This document shows positions 1 through 5,840 of a DNA stretch of 7,013 nt, piece after piece. How positions within the stretch are numbered: position 1 is the first letter of the stretch; each line of letters opens with the position of its first letter. The stretch lies in the NCBI GenBank assembly GCA_027038155.1, contig JALVXW010000314.1, forward strand, positions 1-7,013. Reading direction: 5' to 3'. Under the pieces are notes generated by a model that did not search any database, was not told the DNA's origin, and saw nothing but the letters and a program-made list of their open reading frames with translations. The position numbers and the translations under genes were made by a program. The stretch is from Sulfurovum sp. GTDB lineage: Bacteria > Campylobacterota > Campylobacteria > Campylobacterales > Sulfurovaceae.

Positions 1-903
1 AAAGATGCACTCCATAGGGCTATGGTGATTTTTGAGGCAGAGGGTGCAGTAGAGGAGGTCTATCGGTTGTTAGACAAAGATGCCTCTTTGTTTACCGATG
101 CGATGAATCAAGTGCGTACAGACTTTGAAGAGACAGAACACTTAGCCAGTGAACTTGAAGAGATGGATGTAGAAGAGATACTGGATAGACTCTCTAGTAT
201 TACAGCACTGGAGCAACGCTATGGGAGTATAGAGGAGGCTTTAGCGTACAAAGAGAGAAAGAAAAAAGAGCTTGCAGGGTACGAAAATATAGAAAAAGAC
301 AAGAGTATGCTGGAGGATTTTTTGCAGATGGAGCAGAATGAACTCTTTGTCCTCTCTCAGCAGATTTCAAAAGCACGTAAGGGTGAAGCTAAAAGATTAG
401 AGAAGATTGTAGAGGGGTATTTGACCGCGTTGAAGCTTCCTGCTCTCTCTTTTTGTTTTATGCAAAGTGCGTTAAATATTTTTGGGACAGACAGAGTAGA
501 TATATTGCTTGGTGCTTCTGAGGCTGCCACATTGAGTGGAGGAGAGTTCAACCGTGTGCGTTTGGCACTTATGGCATCTACTATTCAAGAGGGTAAAGGG
601 CAGGGAGTATTGATACTCGATGAGATAGATGCCAATGTGAGTGGCGATGAGTCTATTGCTATTGCCTCAATGATTACAAAGCTTTCATCAGTCTATCAAA
701 TATTTGCTATCTCTCACCAGCCACACCTCTCGGCACAGGCACATCAACACTTTGTGGTGACCAAAGATAGTGCCAAAAGTGAAGTTGTAGAGCTGAGTGA
801 AGAGGGGAGAGTAGATGAGATATCACGTATTATCGCAGGGGAGAACCCTACGTCTGAAGCGATAGAGTTTGCCAAAAAACTTAGAGCCTCTTTAGAGTAT
901 TAA
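1..903 (+). CDS. recN: DNA repair protein RecN, C-terminal part (5' end outside window)
   Basis: This is the last 300 residues of RecN, an SMC-like ATPase that acts in the cytoplasm in double-strand break repair by recombination. The frame is open from base 1, so the ATG at 22 is internal and not the start; RecN proteins are usually about 500-560 residues, so roughly 40% is missing upstream. Numbering from base 1, residues 10 to about 125 are charged and helical, fitting the returning arm of the coiled coil. The ABC signature LSGGE is at 178-182, the Walker B stretch LILDEID at 204-210 with its catalytic Glu, a D-loop (NVSGDES) follows, and the switch histidine is in ISHQPH (His239). The Walker A end would lie upstream. 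The gene ends with TAA at 901-903, overlapping the stop codon of the convergent Hpt gene. Family assignment is firm. Confidence 0.93.
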   Translation, partial: KDALHRAMVIFEAEGAVEEVYRLLDKDASLFTDAMNQVRTDFEETEHLASELEEMDVEEILDRLSSITALEQRYGSIEEALAYKERKKKELAGYENIEKDKSMLEDFLQMEQNELFVLSQQISKARKGEAKRLEKIVEGYLTALKLPALSFCFMQSALNIFGTDRVDILLGASEAATLSGGEFNRVRLALMASTIQEGKGQGVLILDEIDANVSGDESIAIASMITKLSSVYQIFAISHQPHLSAQAHQHFVVTKDSAKSEVVELSEEGRVDEISRIIAGENPTSEAIEFAKKLRASLEY

Positions 904-1439
904 GCGTATTGATTTTTTATTTTTTCGGTATAGACTTCAAACGCCTTTCCATACGCTTGAATAATCTCACTGTCGTTATGCTCTTTTAGGTAGGTGTTAA
1001 ACTCTGTGAGTAAATCGGTGATACCTCCTGTACCCAGATTACTTGAAGAGCCTTTGAGCATATGTGTAATACGCTCTAGTTCTTGTTTGTTTTTATCATT
1101 TATCGCTTTGTTGAGGCTACTGCTTTGCTCTTCTAGTTGGACAATAAAAGCCTCTACAAACTCTTTGGCTTCACTCTGAGAAAGCCCCATTTCAAGAAGT
1201 CTGTCGTGTTTAAAGGCAGGGTAGTGACACTTTGGTAATGTTTTTTGTGGTGTTTTGAGTTGATTCTGTGTCTCTGTTGCAGGTTTGATGCGAGATGGTT
1301 CTTTGTGGGTTTTTGACGCTTTATATTTGGCTCTCTCTTCTCTTCTGGAGGCTTGATATTTTCTTTCGTTGCGTATTTCAACAACAATCACAGTACTCAC
1401 AAGCAAGATAAAAATAGTCAATAAAATTAAGGGAATCAT
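900..1439 (-). CDS. Membrane-anchored single-domain histidine phosphotransfer (Hpt) protein
   Basis: A 179-residue protein with one N-terminal membrane segment (residues 2-20), a strongly basic, polar linker (about 22-70) and a C-terminal Hpt domain (about 75-177). The Hpt core is HMLKGSSSNLG, with predicted phospho-acceptor His126 followed by the LKGSS pattern of the family; it predicts a four-helix bundle relaying phosphate between response-regulator receiver domains. The Lys/Arg-rich stretch after the membrane helix implies that the Hpt domain faces the cytoplasm (positive-inside rule). No kinase or receiver domain is present in it, and none is encoded in the visible neighbourhood, so partners are unknown. 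The ATG at 1439-1437 is preceded by AAAGGTG about five bases upstream. It is convergent to recN, with stop codons overlapping by two bases (three bases between the gene ends), and divergent from tatD. Domain assignment is good; cellular role is unknown. Confidence 0.85.
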   Translation of the reverse strand: MIPLILLTIFILLVSTVIVVEIRNERKYQASRREERAKYKASKTHKEPSRIKPATETQNQLKTPQKTLPKCHYPAFKHDRLLEMGLSQSEAKEFVEAFIVQLEEQSSSLNKAINDKNKQELERITHMLKGSSSNLGTGGITDLLTEFNTYLKEHNDSEIIQAYGKAFEVYTEKIKNQYA

Positions 1440-1464
1440 GGTAACACCTTTTAGTGGAGGTACC
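1440..1464. repeat. Imperfect inverted repeat over the Hpt leader and ribosome binding site
   Basis: Arms GGTAACACC (1440-1448) and GGAGGTACC (1456-1464) are complementary at 7 of 9 positions around a 7-base spacer. On the minus strand the proximal arm contains most of the Hpt Shine-Dalgarno sequence and ends directly before the ATG, so an RNA hairpin here could limit translation; as DNA it could be an operator. With only 7 paired bases and two mismatches it could also be chance. Confidence 0.3.
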
Positions 1465-1467
1465 CTT

Positions 1468-1473
1468 ACTATA
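1468..1473 (-). promoter_or_regulatory. Candidate -10 box for the Hpt gene
   Basis: On the minus strand this reads TATAGT preceded by GC, five of six matches to TATAAT. It lies about 29 bases upstream of the Hpt start codon and is back-to-back with the tatD -10 box. No convincing -35 hexamer is visible, as is usual in Campylobacterota sigma-70 promoters. A start near 1461 would give a short leader of about 22 bases. Confidence 0.35.
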
Positions 1474-1497
1474 GCTTATTGTAGATGAAAAGTTGGT

Positions 1498-1503
1498 TAT
1501 AAT
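1498..1503 (+). promoter_or_regulatory. Candidate -10 box (TATAAT) for tatD
   Basis: A perfect TATAAT within TGGTTATAATGG, 24 bases before the tatD ATG, in the divergent intergenic region. No good -35 is seen at 16-18 bases upstream, consistent with the weak -35 requirement known for Campylobacterota RpoD. It would give a leader of roughly 18 bases. The same 10-base string TGGTTATAAT recurs upstream of lptA. Confidence 0.55.
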
Positions 1504-1527
1504 GGCAAAAAAAGTTGTAGGTTCAAG

Positions 1528-2298
1528 ATGATAATAGACACACATTGCCATTTGGATGATATGCGGTATGAAGAGGATATAGAAGAGGTGCTTTTGCGTG
1601 CCAAATCAAAAGGGGTAGAAAAATTTATTATCCCTGGGGCAGATGTCAAGACGCTTAAGCGTGCAGTTTTTTTGGCAGAACACCATGATGAAATCTACTT
1701 TGCAGTAGGGGTGCACCCTTATGATATTGAGTGTTATGACAGGAGCTATTTGGAGCAGTTTGTCCATCACCCTAAATGTGTGGCGATAGGCGAATGTGGG
1801 TTGGACTACTTTAGATTGCCTGAGGATAAAGAGGCTATAGCCAAAGAGAAAGAGGCTCAAAAGAGGGTCTTTATAGACCAAGTACTTTGGGCTAAGGCAT
1901 TGGGCAAACCACTTATTGTGCATATACGAGAATCCAGTGCAGATTGTTTGGAGATTTTGGATGCCTATGCAGGTGAAGCGGGAGGGGTACTGCACTGTTT
2001 TAATGCAGATGAATCACTGCTTGCTTTGGCTAAAAAGAATTTTTACTATGGGATTGGTGGAGTGCTTACCTTTAAAAATGCACGTAAGCTGGTTAATGTC
2101 TATCCGAAAATCCCCAAAGAGAGGCTACTTATAGAGACAGATGCTCCCTATTTGACACCACACCCTCACCGTGGAGAGCGTAATGAACCTGCCTATTGTG
2201 CGTTGGTTGCAGAAAAAATGGCAACACTCTCTTCGCTCTCTAGTGAAGAGATAGCTAGGCTCAGTACACACAATGCTCAGAGGCTTTTTGGGATTTGA
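1528..2298 (+). CDS. tatD: TatD family metal-dependent deoxyribonuclease
   Basis: A 256-residue protein, the usual length for the TatD/YcfH/YabD family of cytoplasmic TIM-barrel, divalent-metal hydrolases, several of which have 3'-5' exonuclease or DNase activity linked to DNA repair or turnover. The metal-site residues are all present: the N-terminal HxH (His6 and His8 in DTHCHLD), Glu89 in GECGLDY, His132 in IVHIRES, His156 in LHCFNA and Asp205 in IETDAPYL, followed by the family-typical P-H-RGERNEP loop. The ATG at 1528 places the HxH at the expected distance from the N-terminus; the ribosome binding site is weak (TAGG about six bases upstream). Its TGA overlaps the ATG of the next gene by one base. 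The family is certain, but the physiological substrate cannot be told from sequence; paralogs such as YcfH-like proteins are hard to separate. Confidence 0.93.
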   Translation: MIIDTHCHLDDMRYEEDIEEVLLRAKSKGVEKFIIPGADVKTLKRAVFLAEHHDEIYFAVGVHPYDIECYDRSYLEQFVHHPKCVAIGECGLDYFRLPEDKEAIAKEKEAQKRVFIDQVLWAKALGKPLIVHIRESSADCLEILDAYAGEAGGVLHCFNADESLLALAKKNFYYGIGGVLTFKNARKLVNVYPKIPKERLLIETDAPYLTPHPHRGERNEPAYCALVAEKMATLSSLSSEEIARLSTHNAQRLFGI

Positions 2299-3389
2299 TG
2301 CTGTATTTTAAACATCTATGTAGCGTAGCCTTGCTACTGCTTGTTTTGCTAACTCTCTCTGGTAGTGCCGGTGAAATAGAGCAACAATATCCAAACTATA
2401 ACGATGTATTTGGTGCATTTGATATAGAGAGCTCTTATCGCAACAATGAAGATTTTGTATGGTTTGTGCAAAAAAATGAAGCCCATCTGAAACGTTTTTA
2501 TCAAAATGCTTTACATAGAGGCAAAGAGATACTGCCTATGATGAAAAATCTTTTATCACAAGAGGGGATGAGTGAACTTTTTGTCTATCTTGCCATGGTA
2601 GAGTCTGGGTTGGTAAGTGATGCTGTCTCTGCTAAAAAAGCTGTAGGATTGTGGCAGTTTATGCCCCAGACTGCAAAAATGTATGATTTGAATGTTGATT
2701 ATCTCTACGATGAGCGTTATGATGCTTTTAGTGCTACACATGCTGCCATCAAGTATCTACATAAACTCCATAAGCAGTTTGGCAAATGGTATTTGGCTAT
2801 GATGGCATATAACTGTGGAGAGGGGCGTCTAAGTAGAGCCATAGAGCGTGCAGGTAGTGATGCCTTAGAGGTATTGAGCAGTGAGTATTTTGGGTATGTA
2901 CCCAAAGAGACACGTGCCTATATTAAAAAGATACTTCTTCTTGCGATGATAGGTGAACAAAAGAGCCATATAGAAAAGATGAGCTATGATTTTGTAGATA
3001 ACATAGAGCGTGTAGAGGTGGAGCTCCCTTTGGGTGTGCCTCTTTGTCGTGTAGCAAAGTTACTTGATGTCAATATGAGCACACTCGATATATTAAATCC
3101 ACACAGAAAGAAGGCACGAAGAGCCTCTAAAATCTACATCCCTTTGAAGAAGATATACCAATACTATTTGAAGTATGATACACTCTTTGTGCCTCGAAAG
3201 AGTTTGGAGTATCTTCTCTCCTATCGTGTAGAGCAGGGCGATACCCTTGAGCGTATTGCTCAAAAATACCATACAAATGTTGCTGATTTAATCTATGTAA
3301 ACCATATAGAGGATAGTGCTTTGGAACTTCACAGACTCTTGGTTGTGCCTGTCTCCAAAGAGGTGTTTGAAGATAGAGAGAAAGAGTAG
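2298..3389 (+). CDS. mltD: MltD-like murein lytic transglycosylase with C-terminal LysM
   Basis: A 363-residue exported enzyme predicted to cleave the MurNAc-GlcNAc bond of peptidoglycan, forming 1,6-anhydroMurNAc ends in the periplasm. A signal peptide covers residues 1-24 (hydrophobic 9-20, likely signal peptidase I site GSA/GE). The SLT/GH23 domain spans about 85-215: catalytic Glu102 in AMVESG, then GLWQFMP (117-123) and AYNCGEG (170-176), all family hallmarks. A degenerate LysM-like stretch lies at about 240-284 and a clear LysM, beginning YRVEQGDTLERIAQ, at 309-351. Unlike E. coli MltD there is no lipobox: Cys8 precedes the hydrophobic core, so it is probably a soluble periplasmic protein. 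I chose the ATG at 2298 (overlapping the tatD stop as TGATG) rather than the TTG one codon upstream. The mltD name is by domain architecture. Confidence 0.88.
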   Translation: MLYFKHLCSVALLLLVLLTLSGSAGEIEQQYPNYNDVFGAFDIESSYRNNEDFVWFVQKNEAHLKRFYQNALHRGKEILPMMKNLLSQEGMSELFVYLAMVESGLVSDAVSAKKAVGLWQFMPQTAKMYDLNVDYLYDERYDAFSATHAAIKYLHKLHKQFGKWYLAMMAYNCGEGRLSRAIERAGSDALEVLSSEYFGYVPKETRAYIKKILLLAMIGEQKSHIEKMSYDFVDNIERVEVELPLGVPLCRVAKLLDVNMSTLDILNPHRKKARRASKIYIPLKKIYQYYLKYDTLFVPRKSLEYLLSYRVEQGDTLERIAQKYHTNVADLIYVNHIEDSALELHRLLVVPVSKEVFEDREKE

Positions 3390-3430
3390 AGGGCGCTATA
3401 AGAAAAACATGGGATAGTTTAAAATTTGGG

Positions 3431-3479
3431 TTTAAAGTAGGATAAAGTCAAATAAAGAGATAATTTTATGATTTAGAAT
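3431..3479 (+). promoter_or_regulatory. Candidate rlpA promoter with 10-base-phased TAAAG repeats
   Basis: The 103-base gap between mltD and rlpA (3390-3492) is AT-rich and has no gene. TAAAG occurs three times at exactly 10-base spacing (3433-3437, 3443-3447, 3453-3457), followed by a possible -10 TATGAT at 3467-3472 and a Shine-Dalgarno AGAGGA at 3481-3486. Periodic A/T signals replacing the -35 are documented for Campylobacter sigma-70 promoters. A second possible -10, TATAAG, lies at 3397-3402. No hairpin terminator for mltD is evident, so read-through into rlpA is possible. Confidence 0.35.
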
Positions 3480-3492
3480 AAGAGGATAGTGT

Positions 3493-4251
3493 ATGAGAAG
3501 TATATGGGTGAGTGTAGGGGTTGTATCTGTTCTGTTTTGGGGTGGATGTGCACAACAGGCAGTGACTCCAGGAGCCACCAAACACACAAGTGCTGCACGT
3601 CAAAAAGCCACGATGCGTACCTATAGGGTAAGAGGAAAAACCTACCATCCGACCTATGTGGAAGTGGGGCAGAAGATGTATGGTATCTCCTCGTGGTATG
3701 GTCCCAATTTTCATGGCAAGTACACGAGTAATGGAGAAGTTTACGATATGCATGGTTTCACGGCTGCACATAAAACTTGGCCCATGGATACGATGGTAAG
3801 GGTGACCAATTTGCAAAATGGCAAAAGTACCATTGTGCGCATTAATGACAGGGGGCCTTTTGTCAAAGGGCGCATTATAGACTGCTCTTATGCTGCGGGT
3901 AAAGCGATAGGGTTGGATAAGATGGGGATTGCCAAAGTCTCCATAGAGGCACTTGGTTTTGCAGGAAAAATTGCTTCTAAAAACAGGATCAAAAGCAAAC
4001 CTGTAAAACGTATGGTATTGTCTAATTTTGGTATTCAGGTAGGTGCCTTTAGGGTCTATGCAGGTGCCCAAAAGACCAAAAATATGTTGGCAAAGCGTTA
4101 TCCGCACTATCGTGCCACAATCAAACATATTGCCAACTATGGTGGTGCACCACTCTATAGGGTGTTTTTAATGGGCTTTAAGTCAAAAGAAGAGGCTAAA
4201 GATTTTAAATATAGTCGTGGATACAGTGATTCGGTGATTGTAAGAGATTAG
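3493..4251 (+). CDS. rlpA: RlpA family septal lipoprotein, lytic transglycosylase with SPOR domain
   Basis: A 252-residue predicted lipoprotein. The signal sequence ends in a lipobox-like FWGGC, making Cys19 the lipidated residue; no Asp follows it, so outer-membrane targeting is likely. A double-psi beta-barrel spans about 62-155 (ISSWYGPNFHGKYTSNGE ... INDRGPF). Glu82, Asp85 and His93 have the same spacing as the catalytic Glu/Asp/His of Pseudomonas aeruginosa RlpA, a transglycosylase that acts on stem-peptide-free (denuded) glycan, so activity is plausible. A SPOR domain at about 178-252, starting with FGIQVGAF, is expected to bind denuded glycan at division sites. The ATG at 3493 has AGAGGA six bases upstream and gives the correct signal sequence. 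It follows the other transglycosylase and precedes hisB by only 11 bases. Identification is firm; activity is inferred from the conserved residues. Confidence 0.92.
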   Translation: MRSIWVSVGVVSVLFWGGCAQQAVTPGATKHTSAARQKATMRTYRVRGKTYHPTYVEVGQKMYGISSWYGPNFHGKYTSNGEVYDMHGFTAAHKTWPMDTMVRVTNLQNGKSTIVRINDRGPFVKGRIIDCSYAAGKAIGLDKMGIAKVSIEALGFAGKIASKNRIKSKPVKRMVLSNFGIQVGAFRVYAGAQKTKNMLAKRYPHYRATIKHIANYGGAPLYRVFLMGFKSKEEAKDFKYSRGYSDSVIVRD

Positions 4252-4262
4252 AGAGGAAAAAG

Positions 4263-4835
4263 ATGATAGAGAGATGCAGAGAGACCAAAGAGACGCAGAT
4301 AGAGGTAAAACTAAACCTTTATGGTACAGGCAAAGCCAATATCCATACAGGTGTGGGATTTTATGACCATATGCTTGAGGCATTTACCAAACATGCACAT
4401 ATAGATATGGAGGTAAAGTGTGTAGGTGATACCCATATTGATGACCACCATAGCGTAGAGGACGTGGCGATTGTGATTGGTCAGGCACTCAACAAAGCCA
4501 TCTATCCTGTGCAGAGTATAGAGCGTTTTGGTAATGCTACGGTGGTGATGGATGAAGCCTCTGTAACGTGTGATATCGACCTCTCAAACCGTGGATATTT
4601 GGTATTTGAACTACCTATTGGTGGGAAGGTAGGGGAGTTTGATGTAGAGCTTGTAGAGGAGTTTTTTAAGGCATTTGCCTTTAATTTGCCACTTACGTTA
4701 CACCTTATCTACAATAGAGGTAAAAACAAACACCACATCATTGAAGCTGCCTTTAAAGCACTGGCAGTAGCACTACGCCGTGCAGTAGCACCCAATGAAA
4801 ATGCAGGCATACCCAGTACCAAAGGTGTACTATGA
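4263..4835 (+). CDS. hisB: Imidazoleglycerol-phosphate dehydratase (monofunctional HisB)
   Basis: A 190-residue cytoplasmic enzyme for the sixth step of histidine synthesis, converting imidazole glycerol phosphate to imidazole acetol phosphate using Mn. The two repeated halves and metal-binding motifs are complete: HTGVGFYDHMLEAF (28-41), HIDDHHSVED (58-67) and KHHIIEAAFKALAVALR (156-172), ending in the usual PSTKGVL. It has only the dehydratase domain; the N-terminal histidinol-phosphatase domain of the bifunctional E. coli enzyme is absent. The ATG at 4263 has GAGAGG six bases upstream and lies 11 bases after rlpA; the stop overlaps the kdsC start as ATGA. No other his gene is in view, so it is detached from any his operon and sits within an envelope gene run. 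Codon use resembles its neighbours, giving no sign of recent transfer. Confidence 0.96.
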   Translation: MIERCRETKETQIEVKLNLYGTGKANIHTGVGFYDHMLEAFTKHAHIDMEVKCVGDTHIDDHHSVEDVAIVIGQALNKAIYPVQSIERFGNATVVMDEASVTCDIDLSNRGYLVFELPIGGKVGEFDVELVEEFFKAFAFNLPLTLHLIYNRGKNKHHIIEAAFKALAVALRRAVAPNENAGIPSTKGVL

Positions 4836-5329
4836 GCATAGAGCTTGTTGTGCTTGATGTTGATGGCACGATGACAGATTCTCGCATTACCTATAGTGAA
4901 AATGGTGATGAGATTAAGTCATTTAATGTCAAAGATGGTTTGGCGATTGCTTCATGGAGAAAGCTTGGTAAACAGGTTGCGATTATTACAGGGCGTCGCT
5001 CTGAGATTGTGGCACGTCGTGCAAAAGAGTTACATATAGAGCACTTTTATCAAGGTGTAGAGAATAAAAAAGAGGTGCTAGAGAGGCTTTTGGAGAAACT
5101 GGAACTTAGTATGGAGAATGTAGCAGCCATAGGCGATGATTTGAATGATTTGCAGATGCTCAAAGCTGCCAAAATCTCTTTTGTGCCACGTGATGCCAGT
5201 GCCTATGTAGATAAGATTGCTACAGTGATACTGAGTAAAAAAGGTGGAGATGGGGCAGTCCGAGAGATGATAGAGTATCTCATTGTCAAAGAGGGGCTGG
5301 AGAAGAGATATTTGGAGTTATGGGCTTGA
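4832..5329 (+). CDS. kdsC: KDO 8-phosphate phosphatase, HAD family
   Basis: A 165-residue HAD-superfamily phosphatase without a cap domain, the usual size for KdsC/YrbI. KdsC hydrolyses 3-deoxy-D-manno-octulosonate 8-phosphate to KDO, the sugar linking lipid A to the LPS core. Motif I is DVDGTMTD (nucleophile Asp9, acid/base Asp11), followed by the KdsC-typical FNVKDGLAI (31-39); motif II is ITGR (Thr53), motif III includes Lys79 or Lys80, and motif IV is GDDLND (101-106). The GGDGAVREMIEYL stretch near the C-terminus (138-150) is also typical of the family and distinguishes it from histidinol phosphatases. The ATG overlaps the hisB stop by four bases, with AAAGGTG four bases upstream, and the 3' end overlaps lptC by ten bases. 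Location next to lptC-lptA supports the LPS role. A related nonulosonate or CMP-sugar pathway phosphatase is less likely. Confidence 0.92.
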   Translation: MSIELVVLDVDGTMTDSRITYSENGDEIKSFNVKDGLAIASWRKLGKQVAIITGRRSEIVARRAKELHIEHFYQGVENKKEVLERLLEKLELSMENVAAIGDDLNDLQMLKAAKISFVPRDASAYVDKIATVILSKKGGDGAVREMIEYLIVKEGLEKRYLELWA

Positions 5330-5832
5330 AGATAGAGATATTTCTGTTTACGCTTATTGTGGTGATTGGGTTTGGTGCCTTCACTATTCGCTTAGATGGA
5401 GCAAAAAAAGATACGCAACATTCGACAAAAGAGCTGGAGTTTAACAATACAACATTTACCGAGGTAGATACCCAAAGACTTCAGGCAAAAGCGTATGGTA
5501 CCCATGGGGTAAGAGATGATGGAGTGCTGACAATAGAGAATGTACGCTATCAAACCGATAGCATTAAGTCACTTTTGGCCAATCATGGCACCTATAAAGG
5601 TGCAATTATCTACCTTGAGGGCGATGTGGTGATGGATGATAGTAATGGATATCATTATGAGACACAACAAGCAGAGTATAATCAAGAGAGCGAAGTGCTT
5701 GATATTACTGCACCCTTTGTGGTAAAAGGGGATAAAAAAATCTTTAAAGGTGACACGTTACAGTATAACACAAAAACCCAAGAGGTCTTTTCTACTGTGG
5801 TTGATGCCATACTTTATACACAAGACAAGTAA
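5320..5832 (+). CDS. lptC: LPS export protein LptC
   Basis: A 170-residue bitopic inner-membrane protein. One N-terminal membrane helix (about 5-23) is followed by a periplasmic beta-rich domain (about 36-166) with the LptC/OstA jelly-roll pattern (GDVVMDDSNGYHYET, then AEYNQESEVLDI). LptC receives LPS extracted by the LptB2FG transporter and passes it to LptA. Sequence conservation in LptC is low, so the call rests on size, topology, fold pattern and position directly before lptA. The start is ambiguous: the ATG at 5320 overlaps kdsC by 10 bases and has GGAG only 2 bases upstream, whereas the in-frame TTG at 5326 would have the same GGAG at 8 bases, a TTGA overlap with the kdsC stop, and begin MKIEIFLF. 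Only two residues differ. No lptB, lptF or lptG is in view. Confidence 0.87.
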   Translation: MGLKIEIFLFTLIVVIGFGAFTIRLDGAKKDTQHSTKELEFNNTTFTEVDTQRLQAKAYGTHGVRDDGVLTIENVRYQTDSIKSLLANHGTYKGAIIYLEGDVVMDDSNGYHYETQQAEYNQESEVLDITAPFVVKGDKKIFKGDTLQYNTKTQEVFSTVVDAILYTQDK

Positions 5833-5840
5833 ACTATGGT

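Noticed and set aside
22..24. ATG at position 22 as the start of the first gene
   Set aside because: The frame is open to base 1, no ribosome binding site precedes it, and the protein would lack the N-terminal half of RecN including Walker A.
874..927. Possible bidirectional terminator at the recN/Hpt junction
   Set aside because: There are T runs at 912-924 and an A run near 874-879, but the nearby stems (such as CTCT/AGAG) are only 3-4 pairs with impossible or tiny loops. Not a credible intrinsic terminator.
1154..1387. A 77-codon minus-strand frame overlapping the Hpt gene in another frame
   Set aside because: It overlaps the basic linker and the start of the Hpt domain, has low-complexity Lys/Asn/Gln content, and no independent support.
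1606..1995. A 129-codon open frame on the minus strand inside tatD
   Set aside because: Antisense to the conserved metal-site regions of tatD, with no motif in its translation and no start signals.
3391..3420. Terminator after mltD
   Set aside because: No inverted repeat with a following T tract is visible directly after the stop codon.
3466..4128. A 220-codon open frame on the minus strand opposite rlpA
   Set aside because: It lies almost entirely antisense to a gene with full DPBB and SPOR motifs, its translation shows no recognisable domain, and no ribosome binding site or promoter is evident. It is a shadow of codon bias in rlpA.
4832..5329. HAD gene as histidinol-phosphate phosphatase because it follows hisB
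   Set aside because: It has the KdsC pattern (DVDGTMTD, FNVKDGLAI, GGDGAVREMIEYL) and lacks the zinc-binding Cys/His loop of the HisB phosphatase domain; the LPS gene neighbours fit KdsC.
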